From contig NZ_JUET01000076.1 of NCBI RefSeq assembly GCF_001006485.1, forward strand, positions 62,001-126,000: 64,000 bases of DNA. The letters run 5' to 3'. The position numbers and the translations under genes are program-made. This stretch comes from Tannerella forsythia. Its GTDB lineage: Bacteria; Bacteroidota; Bacteroidia; Bacteroidales; Tannerellaceae. Below, piece by piece: positions 9,952 through 21,076 of the stretch. The notes under the pieces are model-generated. The model was not told where the DNA came from, did not search any database, and saw only the letters and a program-made list of their open reading frames with translations. Numbering within the stretch: position 1 is the stretch's first letter; the number at the start of each line of letters is the position of its first letter.

Positions 9952-10710
9952 TTACTTTGCCCTGCTTCTCAAAAAGGCAATGGCGCGTTCCATATCGTCG
10001 GGTGTATCGATGCCGATAGTTTCCTGTTCGGTGATGCCTACGCGGATGCGGTAGCCGTTCTCCAACCAGCGCAGCTGCTCGAGGCTCTCGGCCTGCTCGA
10101 GCGACGATTGCGGGAGGCGCGCGATTTCGCTCAACACGCCGGTACGGTACGCGTACAGCCCGATGTGTTTGTAGAAAACGTGTTGCGCCAGCCACTCGGT
10201 ATGTACCTTTCCGCGGATGTAGGGGATGATGGAGCGGCTGAAATAAAGCGCGTCTCCGTTTTTGTTCATGACCACCTTCGGGGTGTTGGGGTTGAAGAGC
10301 GTGGCCTCGAAATCGCCGTCTTTCGCAAAGGCTTTCGCGAGTGTGGCGATTTGTACTTCGGGCGAAGAGAAGCATTCCTTGAGCCGCTCGATCTGTTGCG
10401 GACGGATAAACGGCTCGTCGCCCTGAATATTGATGACGACGTCGAATCCTTCGCCCACCTTCGTACATGCTTCGTGGCAACGGTCGGTACCGCTACGGTG
10501 CGCCTCGGAGGTCATCACCACTTCTCCGCCAAAGGCTTTGACGGCGGCTTCGATGCGCGCGTCGTCGGTCGCGACATACAGGCGGTCGACCGTTTCTATC
10601 ACTTGTTCGTAGACACGGCGGATCATCGGCCGTCCGTCCATGTCAGCCAGCGGCTTGCCCGGAAACCGTGTCGAGGCGTAGCGTGCCGGTATAATGCCCA
10701 AAAATTTCAT
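9952..10710 (-). CDS. kdsB: 3-deoxy-manno-octulosonate cytidylyltransferase
   Basis: The 252-residue product has the family's usual length. It activates KDO with CTP to CMP-KDO, a cytosolic step of lipopolysaccharide core synthesis. The N-terminus has the nucleotide-binding signature [16 protein letters not shown], followed by the conserved [10 protein letters not shown] and the SIIPYIRG stretch. It lies 67 bp downstream of yidC on the same strand and may be cotranscribed with pyrG and yidC. pyrG supplies CTP, the co-substrate. Confidence 0.96.
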   Translation of the reverse strand: MKFLGIIPARYASTRFPGKPLADMDGRPMIRRVYEQVIETVDRLYVATDDARIEAAVKAFGGEVVMTSEAHRSGTDRCHEACTKVGEGFDVVINIQGDEPFIRPQQIERLKECFSSPEVQIATLAKAFAKDGDFEATLFNPNTPKVVMNKNGDALYFSRSIIPYIRGKVHTEWLAQHVFYKHIGLYAYRTGVLSEIARLPQSSLEQAESLEQLRWLENGYRIRVGITEQETIGIDTPDDMERAIAFLRSRAK

Positions 10711-10777
10711 GCCTTTGCTTCTTTATTTGTCGTAATCTTTTTTTCTTTGTCTCGTCATAAAAAGGCAGGGGCGCTGT

Positions 10778-12730
10778 TTATTTTTTCCTTTCCTGACGTT
10801 TATAATTCTGCGCCTGCTTCTGTTTGGCGCGTTGCTTCTGCTGACGCTCCAGTTCGGCCTGCTGCTTGCGCTGCATCTCGGCCATCCGTTCCATCCAGCC
10901 GGCACGTTTGCGCGGTTTCTTTTTGTTCTCTTCTAATTTCGCCAGCAGTTTCTCTTCGTTCACCATGAAACGGATCGAGAGGGTCTGCAGAATTGTGATC
11001 AGCGTTGAGATCAGGAAGTAGTAACTCAATCCGGCCGAGGCTTGATTGAACATGAAGAAAAACATGACCGGCATCATATACGTCATCATTGCCATTCCGG
11101 GCATCTGCTGCTGACCGGTATTGCTCATGTTCATGTTAATCTTGGAATAAACAATCTGCACGATGGTCATAAGCAAGCAGAAAAGGCTGATATGATTTCC
11201 CATAAATGACGTGATGAGCGGGATATTCGTATTCCACGAGAACACGGCGTCGAACGTAGAGAGGTCTTTGGCCCACAAGAACGATTGCTGGCGTAATTCG
11301 ATCGACGTGGGGAAAAGTCCGTAGAGCGCAATCAGGATCGGAAACTGCAATAGCATGGGCAGGCAGCCGCTCATGGGACTGGCGCCGGCGCGGTTATACA
11401 GTTCCATCGTCGCTCTTTGCAGCTCCATTGCTTGTTCTTTCTTCGGGTATTTCGCTTTCAGTTCCTCGACTTGCGGACGCAAGACGCGCATCTTCGCCGT
11501 TGAGAGATACGATTTGTATGTCAGCGGGAACAGTACGAATTTGACGATCAGTGTCAGCAGGAAAATAATCAGTCCGTAGCTGGCGATATACCGGCTTAGG
11601 AAGTCAAAGATCGGCATGACAAAGTATTTGTTGATGGGGCGTACCCATTTGTACCCCATCGGCACCAACTCATCGAGCGACAGTTCGTGCTCTTTCGTTG
11701 CGCCGTTGTCGTATTCGCTGAGCAGATGGTATTTGTTGGGACCGATGAAATAGCGGAAGCCAATGCGTTTGTGAGAGGTCAGGTCGAAATTGACCGAAGT
11801 CGTCGTCTTGAATTCCTTCAGGTGCGCAGTGTCGGTGAGCAGACGCGATTCGAGCGTGGTAGCGGTGAACGCTTCATCGGCAATGATCACTGTCGCAAAG
11901 TATTTGTTTTTATAGCCGATCCATTTCAGTCGGTTGGCAATTTGTTTGCTGTCTTCTTTCGATTCGCTCAGCTTGTCTACGTCATCTGCCGCATATTTGT
12001 AGTACAAGCCGGTGTACTGGTCTTCGTATTTTCGTCCGTGCTCGAGCTTGCGGGCTTTCTGCCTCCACGTAAAATCGAGCGAGTGAGTGTTCGGCGTTAG
12101 AATGTCGTTCAGCCCGGCACTCTCGATCGTGTAACGGATCATGTAATTGTCGGGTTCGAGCGTATAGGTAAAATCCATGTGCCGTCCATCGTCAATGGCC
12201 AATCGCATCACGACCGATTGACCGTCGGCGCTCGGGATGGGAGTGAAGTAAAGATCGGACGTGTTGATGACGCGTTGATTGGCCGATATCATCGTGATGC
12301 CGAAGTCGGACTCATCGGCACCGTCGAAGAGGACGAGCGGCTGTTTATCCCAGGTCGTATATTCTTTCAATCGCGCGTAAGAGAGTTTGCCGCCTTTACT
12401 GCTGATTTTTACCTCGATCTTATCGTTTTCGAGCGTCACGAATTCTTCCGTTCCTTCGGCGGCTACGGCAAAATCGCTGAGATTCTGACGGAACCTTTCG
12501 GTACGCACCGAATCGGGTAAATCTTCGGGCATTTCCGTTGCGGTCTGTTGCGTCTCCTTCGCGGATTGATTCAGTGCTTCGAGGCGCGCCTGTTCTACGC
12601 GAACCAGCGAATCTCTGTAATGTTGTTGAGCTTCTATTGCTTCCTGAGTCGGGCGGTTCAGCCACGTGAATAGGAACAAAATCACCCCGATCAGTATAAA
12701 ACCGATAATCGTATTTTTATCCAATGACAT
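10778..12730 (-). CDS. yidC: Membrane protein insertase YidC (Oxa1 family)
   Basis: The 650-residue product inserts and folds inner-membrane proteins with or without SecYEG. It begins with one membrane helix (TIIGFILIGVILFLFTWL) and a large periplasmic beta domain (residues ~60-350). The insertase core follows with the YIASYGLIIFLLTLIVK helix and the conserved platform MRVLRPQVEELKAKYPKK. The Gly/Met-rich MNMSNTGQQQMPGMAMMTYMMP loop precedes the last two helices. The C-terminus is a ~50-residue very basic tail rich in Lys, Arg and Gln, typical of ribosome-binding tails in Bacteroidetes. Start is ATG 12730, 36 bp after the pyrG stop. Confidence 0.97.
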   Translation of the reverse strand: MSLDKNTIIGFILIGVILFLFTWLNRPTQEAIEAQQHYRDSLVRVEQARLEALNQSAKETQQTATEMPEDLPDSVRTERFRQNLSDFAVAAEGTEEFVTLENDKIEVKISSKGGKLSYARLKEYTTWDKQPLVLFDGADESDFGITMISANQRVINTSDLYFTPIPSADGQSVVMRLAIDDGRHMDFTYTLEPDNYMIRYTIESAGLNDILTPNTHSLDFTWRQKARKLEHGRKYEDQYTGLYYKYAADDVDKLSESKEDSKQIANRLKWIGYKNKYFATVIIADEAFTATTLESRLLTDTAHLKEFKTTTSVNFDLTSHKRIGFRYFIGPNKYHLLSEYDNGATKEHELSLDELVPMGYKWVRPINKYFVMPIFDFLSRYIASYGLIIFLLTLIVKFVLFPLTYKSYLSTAKMRVLRPQVEELKAKYPKKEQAMELQRATMELYNRAGASPMSGCLPMLLQFPILIALYGLFPTSIELRQQSFLWAKDLSTFDAVFSWNTNIPLITSFMGNHISLFCLLMTIVQIVYSKINMNMSNTGQQQMPGMAMMTYMMPVMFFFMFNQASAGLSYYFLISTLITILQTLSIRFMVNEEKLLAKLEENKKKPRKRAGWMERMAEMQRKQQAELERQQKQRAKQKQAQNYKRQERKK

Positions 12731-12766
12731 TTTTTTCTTTACTTCCTTACTACTGTACTATTATTT

Positions 12767-14383
<1,617 letters not shown>

Positions 14384-14393
14384 TTAGAAGTGG

Positions 14394-14401
14394 CAAAGAT
14401 A
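14394..14401 (-). promoter_or_regulatory. pyrG: -7 box (TATCTTTG) for pyrG
   Basis: On the minus strand TATCTTTG lies 23 bp upstream of the pyrG ATG and matches TAnnTTTG. No clear -33 TTTG is seen at the expected spacing. Confidence 0.6.
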
Positions 14402-14602
14402 GGGATTTTTGGCTGTTTTGCGTAATTTTTGTGAGAATTATTCGACCAGAATGTTTTCAAAACACGTAATCATCCGCACAGTCGACATTACAGAGTTTTT
14501 TCCATATAGTCTGCTTTCTCAAATGCGCTTTTGAGCGTAACCCACTTTTTTCTGGTGCTGCTTCCGGTCGTCTTTTAAGGGGGATAAGCCGACTGACGAC
14601 CC

Positions 14603-16408
14603 TTATTCGGAGAGCGTAATCCCCATTTTCTTCATCAGGAAGCTGGCATTCATATTGCGGGCTACGCCTTCACGCATCCGATACGAAAACGTAAGCGTAT
14701 TGTCCGTAATATCGGCTTCGAAACGGTAGTTTTTAATATCGTGCGGAAATTCGTCTTCGAGTGTGCCGAGCAGCAGGTCGTGGGTGGCAATGATACCGCA
14801 GGCTTCTTTGGAAATCAATTGCTTCATCAACGCCAGCGACCCTTTCTGTTTGTCTTTCGAATTCGTTCCTTTCAGGATTTCGTCGAGGATGATAAAAAGT
14901 TGTTCTCCCGCGTTCAATCGGTCAATAATCATTTTCAATCGTTTGAGTTCGGCAAAGAAATACGATTCGTTGGCGACGAGCGAATCGGCCGTCCGCAGGC
15001 TTGTTACCGGTCGGGCGGGATAGACGGTCAGGCAACGGGCGCATACGGGCATCCCCATGCAGGCCAACAGGAAATTGACACCGATCGTACGCAGATAAGT
15101 GCTTTTACCTGCCATGTTTGCTCCCGTAACAACCATAAAATACGGATGTTTCGAGATGTGTACATCGTTACGTACGCACTTTTCGCGATGCAGCAGAGGA
15201 TGTCCCAATGCTTCTCCTTCCATCACGAAATAGGTCTCTGCGATAGCAGGGTAAGGGTAGTCGGGGTGATTGAAGGCAAATCCTCCCAGCGAGCATAAGG
15301 CATCGGTCTGCGCCAGCGCCTCGAACCAAAGACCGAAATGAGTGGAATGAGTGCGAAGCCATTGCTCCATCAGCATCACCTGACGCATATCACGCAGATA
15401 AAGCAGGTTTAAAATGATACCGATCGTGCTGTATCGTTGATCCAGCGCACCGATGATGCGCGACATACGGCGGATGGCACGCGACGCGCTTGTTTTCTCC
15501 GAGACAAAGTGCTGTTGCAGCGATGTGAGGAGGGGCGCATCGAACGTCTCCCGCTCTATCTTTCCGATCAGTTGCGAGTAAGCCCTTAGCAACTGCTCCA
15601 TCTTGTCGATCGACCGGCATAGCTGATGAATCTTGCGTCCCGGAAGGTTCGCAATCAGAAAACCGAGGGCTACCATCGCTCCGGCTGTCCAGACGGGCAG
15701 CCACCCGAAACCGATTCCGACGATTATCGCCAGCCACGCTGACGGCACCAGCCAAAGCATCGCACGCCATACGGTACCGAACGACGAGGCCTCTGCGGCC
15801 TGTCCGGTCAAGGTTTTCAATTGTGTCAGATCGTCATGATGCCCTTTGCACGTAATCCCCGTGACGTAAAAATCCTGTCTGAACGCTACTTTCCCGGTCA
15901 ACTCGCGTACTGCCTGCTGACGGATTAAAATTTCTCCCTTCTCTTCCAGCGGATACATAAACCATTCGGCCAGGCATGATTGGCCAATCGAAGTGACCGT
16001 ACGGTTGATGCTCTGAAAGAGTGACTGGGTACCGAACACATCCAAGTCAAGCGTAAACGGATGTTGCGTGTCGATTTGTTCCGGCGCTCCTTCAAATGCG
16101 CTAAAATCATAATTTAATGCTTTTTTCTCGTCCGTATTGAGACGTATCATGCCTTCCGCATACGCCTTCTTTTCCGACAACTTCGTATGGTAAACCAATA
16201 GTGCCACAAAAGGCAATGCAAATGCGGTTGTCCATGCCGTCAGTGTCATCCAGCCTGTTTCCCGGAAAAACCATAATATGATTAAGGCCGTAACAAAAAG
16301 AAACAGCCGAAGTGTACCGACGTGATACATCCGTCGTTTCAAACGTTGACGTATAGCGGTATATTTTGTTATCTGCTCGTCGTAAAATCGAATCACTTCT
16401 TCCATCAT
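14603..16408 (-). CDS. Membrane-anchored MutS-like ATPase
   Basis: The product is ~601 residues. The C-terminal MutS domain V ATPase is intact, with Walker A GANMAGKSTYLRT, the ESYFFAELKRL region and Walker B IILDEILKGTNSKDK. The DNA-mismatch-recognition domain I of MutS is absent. Instead the N-terminus has hydrophobic helices (about residues 28-48 and 54-73), and another pair near residues 215-255, placing the protein in the membrane. This form is common in Bacteroidetes and is often annotated as a mismatch repair protein, but its role is unknown and classical mismatch repair is unlikely. The start is chosen among GTG 16411 and ATG 16408/16405; the promoter box is only a few bases upstream. 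Confidence 0.85.
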   Translation of the reverse strand: MMEEVIRFYDEQITKYTAIRQRLKRRMYHVGTLRLFLFVTALIILWFFRETGWMTLTAWTTAFALPFVALLVYHTKLSEKKAYAEGMIRLNTDEKKALNYDFSAFEGAPEQIDTQHPFTLDLDVFGTQSLFQSINRTVTSIGQSCLAEWFMYPLEEKGEILIRQQAVRELTGKVAFRQDFYVTGITCKGHHDDLTQLKTLTGQAAEASSFGTVWRAMLWLVPSAWLAIIVGIGFGWLPVWTAGAMVALGFLIANLPGRKIHQLCRSIDKMEQLLRAYSQLIGKIERETFDAPLLTSLQQHFVSEKTSASRAIRRMSRIIGALDQRYSTIGIILNLLYLRDMRQVMLMEQWLRTHSTHFGLWFEALAQTDALCSLGGFAFNHPDYPYPAIAETYFVMEGEALGHPLLHREKCVRNDVHISKHPYFMVVTGANMAGKSTYLRTIGVNFLLACMGMPVCARCLTVYPARPVTSLRTADSLVANESYFFAELKRLKMIIDRLNAGEQLFIILDEILKGTNSKDKQKGSLALMKQLISKEACGIIATHDLLLGTLEDEFPHDIKNYRFEADITDNTLTFSYRMREGVARNMNASFLMKKMGITLSE

Positions 16409-16415
16409 CACGGGG

Positions 16416-16423
16416 CAAAGGTA
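16416..16423 (-). promoter_or_regulatory. -7 box (TACCTTTG) abutting the MutS-like gene
   Basis: Minus-strand TACCTTTG is followed after CCCC by GTGATGATG. The expected transcription start nearly coincides with the start codon, so the mRNA would have almost no leader. Confidence 0.6.
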
Positions 16424-16600
16424 AAAAAAACTGAAGTACTATCCTTAATTTTTGGATCGATTTATTCAGCTCCGGCGTATCTGCTCTTAAACCGAATGAT
16501 CCGGACGATTGCAGATCGCAGATACATGATAATACGCTGCAAACACACGGAAACACGACAGGTTTTTATATTTCCGGCACAGGATATCCTGCTTTTTGTC

Positions 16601-16608
16601 TAATTTTG
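16601..16608 (+). promoter_or_regulatory. -7 box (TAATTTTG) for the DUF3078 gene
   Basis: TAATTTTG fits TAnnTTTG and lies 22 bp upstream of ATG 16631. Confidence 0.5.
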
Positions 16609-16630
16609 TACGCTCAATTGATACATCATA

Positions 16631-18175
16631 ATGAAGACAACAATAAAACGGACATTTTTTTATGTTTCCATCACAGCGTGTCTATATGCGGGGATTTCGG
16701 TAAGAGCACAAGATCTCAATTTCAATGAAAAGATTCGTCAGCTGATTGAAAAAAGCAATCAGCCGGATACGATTCCCATACCTATACCGAAACCTCGTCT
16801 GGTACCGATAGAATTTCCGGTCGATTCGGTAGTGACGGAGACTGTTGCCAATCCGCACACGGCAGAAAAAGATACGACAGCTGTTCCTCATCGTGCGATT
16901 CGCAAGCGTACCCTCCTCATGTCGGACGAGGCGATCTATTGGTCGAGGCATTGGGATAATTCGCACAATGCCATACCGGAATGGTATACGTTTCGCGATA
17001 CGATTATCGTGAACCGATTATTTATGCCTGTCCTCTTTAAAAAAGAAAATCTGGTTCAACCTGAAGAAATTCGTTTTTATGAACCGAAAGATTTGAATGA
17101 GATATCATGGACACAACCTCCGTATGTTCCTGTCAGGATGTTTGAAGCATTCCGACGGAAAGGGATCATCGAAGATTATGCCTATCGTTATGTGCGGCGT
17201 CATCACCCCGACTATTTCCGTTACAGTGCCGAACATCTGCCGAAAGAAAAGACAAGGCATATTTGGCAGAAAGAAGATGTGCAGGTTCCTGTTCATAAGG
17301 TAGAAACGAGTCCGGACGACTATACGGCTCCTACTAAGTTTATTCCCGACCGGCGGTATTGGACTTCATCATTTGAAGCATCTCTCAAGTTTTCTCAAAA
17401 CTACGTTTCGCCCAACTGGTATAAAGACGGTACGAGCAATTTGAATATTCTGAGCAAAAATCTGTTTCAATACAACTATGCTCGAAACCGGTTTCAACTC
17501 AAGAACCTGTTGCAAGTGGATATGAGTGTATATACAGCATCGGACGATACGCTTCGAAACCATAAGTTTGGCGACAACCTGCTCCGATTCTACAGTAACT
17601 TCGGTTATCAGGCATGGAGCAAGTGGTATTATACGATCGACTTTGAATTTAAGGCTCCATTATTTACCAACTACAAGAAGAATACGATGAAAAAGCAAGT
17701 GGCATTTCTTTCGCCTTACATTATTAATACGGGGCTGGGTATGAAGTATGATCTGAACAAAAAATACGCAAAAAAAGGTCGTTCGCTGAAGTTGGCTGTC
17801 AATGTCGCTCCCATATCGTATACGTATATGGCAAGTGTAGATGACAGTATCAACCGCGGTATACATGGCTTTCAGAAAGATAGCGAAGGGAAATATCGGA
17901 AATCGTTGAACAGATTCGGTTCGACCGTGCGTATGGATATGGTGTTGAAACCGAATCGGAACGTTACTTGGAAGTCGCGGTTTTATTACAATACGACGTA
18001 TAAGAATGTTTTAGCTGAATTTGAAAATATGTTGGATATGGCTATCAGCCGTTATTTTTCAACGATGATCAATGTTCATTTACGTTTCGATGACAGCGTG
18101 ACGAAAACGAAGGGGTATGATTCGTATCTTCAAACGAACGAAACGCTGAGTTTCGGCTTGCGATATATCTGGTAA
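16631..18175 (+). CDS. DUF3078 family outer-membrane/periplasmic protein
   Basis: The 514-residue product has a signal peptide (residues 1-26, ending SVRAQ). A proline-rich spacer around residues 48-58 (IPIPIPKPRLVPI) follows. The second half matches the Bacteroidetes family DUF3078: FSQNYVSPNWYKDGTSNLN, repeated amphipathic strands, and a final aromatic strand ending LSFGLRYIW. This suggests an outer-membrane beta-barrel. Function is unknown for the family. It stands alone on the plus strand, 220 bp from the divergent MutS-like gene, and is followed by the Rnf operon. Confidence 0.82.
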   Translation: MKTTIKRTFFYVSITACLYAGISVRAQDLNFNEKIRQLIEKSNQPDTIPIPIPKPRLVPIEFPVDSVVTETVANPHTAEKDTTAVPHRAIRKRTLLMSDEAIYWSRHWDNSHNAIPEWYTFRDTIIVNRLFMPVLFKKENLVQPEEIRFYEPKDLNEISWTQPPYVPVRMFEAFRRKGIIEDYAYRYVRRHHPDYFRYSAEHLPKEKTRHIWQKEDVQVPVHKVETSPDDYTAPTKFIPDRRYWTSSFEASLKFSQNYVSPNWYKDGTSNLNILSKNLFQYNYARNRFQLKNLLQVDMSVYTASDDTLRNHKFGDNLLRFYSNFGYQAWSKWYYTIDFEFKAPLFTNYKKNTMKKQVAFLSPYIINTGLGMKYDLNKKYAKKGRSLKLAVNVAPISYTYMASVDDSINRGIHGFQKDSEGKYRKSLNRFGSTVRMDMVLKPNRNVTWKSRFYYNTTYKNVLAEFENMLDMAISRYFSTMINVHLRFDDSVTKTKGYDSYLQTNETLSFGLRYIW

Positions 18176-18297
18176 ATCTTACGAATCTCTCTTTTTGTTG
18201 GGGCGAAAAAAAAGGCATTGTTTGGGGGCCGAACCATCTGTCTGTAATGTTTAACAAAAAATATCACTTCAGTACGTTATGTTTATCTTTTTTTGAT

Positions 18298-18305
18298 TAC
18301 TTTTG
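18298..18305 (+). promoter_or_regulatory. -7 box (TACTTTTG) of the rseC-rnf operon
   Basis: TACTTTTG fits TAnnTTTG. It overlaps the TTG at 18303 that would begin the longest ORF, so translation starts at ATG 18345, leaving a leader of about 35 bases. Confidence 0.6.
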
Positions 18306-18344
18306 CCGCGATTTGCAAACTCGACATTGCAATCTGATGACTTT

Positions 18345-18791
18345 ATGGTGAAATTTATTCAACATCGTGGTATCGTAAAGAATATCGAAAACAATACGGT
18401 ATTTGTCCGTATAGAGCAGCAGAGCGCATGCAGCGCATGTCATGCACGGTCAGCTTGTCTGGCTTCGGATAAGGCCGAGAAGATTATCGAGGTGACGGGT
18501 GACGGAAATCTGTTCGAGCCGGGCGAGGAAGTCGTAGTATCGGTGCGGTCATCGATGGGGATACGAGCTGTCGTATTGGCTTTTGTGCTTCCGTTTATTC
18601 TCGTTGTTACGGTTGTGTTTGCCGGTATTGGATTGACAGGTGACGAAAGCATCGGCGGATTGGCCGGGCTGGCCTTTCTTTTCCCTTACTATATTTTGAT
18701 CTATTTATTCCGTAATAAGATAAATAAGCGTTTTTTATTTACGGTTTCGAAAGCCGCTTCTGTTGGTGATCCTGTAATCAATTATATATAA
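18345..18791 (+). CDS. rseC: RseC/MucC-like membrane protein (SoxR-reducing system family)
   Basis: The product is 148 residues from ATG 18345. The N-terminal half has the RseC cysteine cluster CSACHARSACLAS, and the C-terminal half has two membrane helices (IRAVVLAFVLPFILVVTVVFAGIGL and the GLAFLFPYYILIYLF region). RseC proteins are linked to Rnf complexes, where they are thought to help assemble or reduce partner iron-sulfur proteins. Its stop codon overlaps the rnfB start (TAATG), so it is translationally coupled to the Rnf operon. Start choice rests on the promoter box position. Confidence 0.85.
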   Translation: MVKFIQHRGIVKNIENNTVFVRIEQQSACSACHARSACLASDKAEKIIEVTGDGNLFEPGEEVVVSVRSSMGIRAVVLAFVLPFILVVTVVFAGIGLTGDESIGGLAGLAFLFPYYILIYLFRNKINKRFLFTVSKAASVGDPVINYI

Positions 18792-19696
18792 TGTATATAG
18801 CAATTATTCTATTAGGAGTAGTAGGTGCTGTTGCAGCCCTCATTTTATTTGCGGTATCAAAGAAGTTCGAGGTGCATGAAGATCCGCGCATCGGACAGAT
18901 ACAAAATGCATTACCGGGTGCCAACTGTGGCGGATGCGGTTTTCCCGGATGTGGTGGATTTGCGAATGCCTGCTTCAAGGCCGAGTCGCTCGAGGGGCTG
19001 TTTTGCCCGGTCGGAGGAGCGGATGTGATGAAGCAGGTGGCTGCCATTATGGGGAAAGAAGCGGGTGAAAGTGTGCCTCAAATTGCTGTCGTGCGATGCA
19101 ACGGTACGTGCGAAGCTCGTCCGCGTACAAACACGTACGACGGTGCCCGGAGCTGTGCCATTGCTGCCGCACTATACAGCGGCGAAACAGGATGTTCTTT
19201 CGGATGTTTAGGATTGGGGGATTGTGTTGATGCTTGCGATTTCGATGCTATCCACATCAATCCGGAGACCCTTCTTCCCGAAGTCGTCGAAGATAAATGT
19301 GTGGCATGTGGAGCCTGTGTGAAAGCATGTCCGAAGCATATCATCGAATTGCGCAAGAAAGGTCCGAAATCACGGCGTATCTTCGTGTCTTGTATGAATA
19401 AAGACAAAGGTGGGGTGGCACGGAAAGCTTGTACGAATGCTTGCATCGGCTGTTCAAAATGCAAAAAAGAGTGTCCGTTCGAGGCGATTACGGTTACGAA
19501 TAACTTAGCTTATATCGACGACACGAAATGCCGCTTGTGCCGTAAATGTGTGGCTGTCTGTCCGACAGGTGCGATTCATGAGCTCAATTTCCCGCCACGC
19601 AAGGAAAAAGAGAAAGAAACGGCCGCTCCGGAACCTAAACCGGTTCTTCAACCCGAGGCGAGCGTTCCGGAAACATCATTGACAACTAACAATTAA
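18791..19696 (+). CDS. rnfB: Rnf electron transport complex subunit B
   Basis: The 301-residue product begins with one membrane helix (residues 3-21). A [4Fe-4S] domain follows with cysteines 46, 49, 54 and 72 (C-x2-C-x4-C-x17-C). Downstream are ferredoxin-type motifs: CVACGACVKACP, CIGCSKCKKECP and CRLCRKCVAVCP, plus a cysteine-rich segment CSFGCLGLGDCVDAC. RnfB takes electrons from reduced ferredoxin at the membrane and passes them into the complex. It is the second gene of the operon, overlapping rseC by one base. The C-terminal ~30 residues are a charged Glu/Pro-rich tail. Confidence 0.96.
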   Translation: MYIAIILLGVVGAVAALILFAVSKKFEVHEDPRIGQIQNALPGANCGGCGFPGCGGFANACFKAESLEGLFCPVGGADVMKQVAAIMGKEAGESVPQIAVVRCNGTCEARPRTNTYDGARSCAIAAALYSGETGCSFGCLGLGDCVDACDFDAIHINPETLLPEVVEDKCVACGACVKACPKHIIELRKKGPKSRRIFVSCMNKDKGGVARKACTNACIGCSKCKKECPFEAITVTNNLAYIDDTKCRLCRKCVAVCPTGAIHELNFPPRKEKEKETAAPEPKPVLQPEASVPETSLTTNN

Positions 19697-19705
19697 CGAT
19701 TCTAT

Positions 19706-21034
19706 ATGTACACCTTTCGAATTGGAGGGATTCACCCATCAGGAAACAAACTGTCGGCAGGACGTCCGATAGAAACGATTGCACCGACGGCCACGGTGGT
19801 TATACCGTTGGGGCAGCATATCGGCGCTCCGGCAGAAGCCGTTGTTGCCAAAGGCGACAAAGTGAAGGTCGGCACATTGATCGGAAAAGCATCGGGTTTT
19901 GTCTCGGCCAACGTTCATTCATCCGTTTCGGGGACGGTGACGAAAGTCGATACGATGATTGACGGAGCAGGTTTGCCTAAGCCCGCCGTTTATATCAATG
20001 TCGAAGGCGACGAGTGGGAGCAGGGTATCGATTGCGATGAGACGATTGTTAGAGAGTGTACGCTTTCGGCCAAAGAGATTGTCGGCAAGATTGCCGAGGC
20101 TGGCATTGTCGGTATGGGCGGGGCTACATTCCCCACGCAGATCAAGCTCTCGCCACCTCCGGGAAGTAAGGCCGAGCTGCTGATCATCAATGCGGTGGAG
20201 TGTGAGCCGTATTTGACCTCCGACCATGCGCTGATGCTCGAAAAAGGCGAACAGATTATCATTGGGACGAGCATTCTGATGAAAGCCATTGAAGTTCGCC
20301 GTGCGGTAATCGGCATCGAAAGTAATAAGCCCGATGCTATTCGTTTACTGAAACAACTGGCTGAATCACAAAACGGAATTGAGATAATGCCGTTGAAAAT
20401 GAAATATCCGCAAGGGGGAGAGAAACAGCTTATCGATGCGGTGATACGCCGTCAGGTTAAGAGCGGAGCATTACCGATTTCCGTAGGTGCTGTGGTACAG
20501 AACGTAGGAACGGTTTATGCCGTGTACGAAGCCGTTCAAAAGAATAAACCGCTGATCGAAAGGGTTATCACGGTTACGGGAAAAAGCGTTGCCCGACCAT
20601 CCAATTTCCTTGCGCGTATCGGTACGCCGATCAGTACGTTGATCGAAGCGGCTGGCGGCATGCCCGAAGATACCGGCAAGATTATCGGCGGCGGTCCGAT
20701 GATGGGACGTACGATGATCAGTGCTGATACTCCTGTGATGAAAGGGAGCTCCGGCGTGCTTTTGATGACGAAAGTCGAGTCGGTACGAAAGCCGATGCGA
20801 GACTGCATACGTTGTGCCAAGTGTATCAATGTTTGCCCGATGGGATTGGCTCCTAACCTGCTGATGAATCTCACCCTTCACAAGGCATGGGACGAGGCGG
20901 AAGAAAACTATGTAGTCGACTGTATCGAATGCGGATCATGCAGTTATACCTGTCCGGCTTATCGTCCGCTGCTCGATTATATCCGTATGGGTAAGACGAC
21001 CGTGATGGGGATCATGCGGTCGAGAAAGAAATAG
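19706..21034 (+). CDS. rnfC: Rnf electron transport complex subunit C
   Basis: The 442-residue peripheral subunit carries the NADH/FMN-binding NuoF-like fold (GGATFPTQIKLSPP and VVQNVGTVYAVYEAV) and a SLBB-like segment. Two C-terminal [4Fe-4S] motifs are present, CIRCAKCINVCPMG and CIECGSCSYTCPAYRP. It is the site where NAD is reduced in ferredoxin:NAD oxidoreductase. It starts 9 bp after rnfB. Confidence 0.97.
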   Translation: MYTFRIGGIHPSGNKLSAGRPIETIAPTATVVIPLGQHIGAPAEAVVAKGDKVKVGTLIGKASGFVSANVHSSVSGTVTKVDTMIDGAGLPKPAVYINVEGDEWEQGIDCDETIVRECTLSAKEIVGKIAEAGIVGMGGATFPTQIKLSPPPGSKAELLIINAVECEPYLTSDHALMLEKGEQIIIGTSILMKAIEVRRAVIGIESNKPDAIRLLKQLAESQNGIEIMPLKMKYPQGGEKQLIDAVIRRQVKSGALPISVGAVVQNVGTVYAVYEAVQKNKPLIERVITVTGKSVARPSNFLARIGTPISTLIEAAGGMPEDTGKIIGGGPMMGRTMISADTPVMKGSSGVLLMTKVESVRKPMRDCIRCAKCINVCPMGLAPNLLMNLTLHKAWDEAEENYVVDCIECGSCSYTCPAYRPLLDYIRMGKTTVMGIMRSRKK

Positions 21035-21076
21035 CCTTTCGATCGAATATTGTATAAATTAATAAGATAAATATAA

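Noticed and set aside
9905-10480. 191-codon minus-strand frame overlapping kdsB
   Set aside because: It overlaps the intact kdsB gene in another frame; only its last ~14 codons seem to belong to the decayed gene end.
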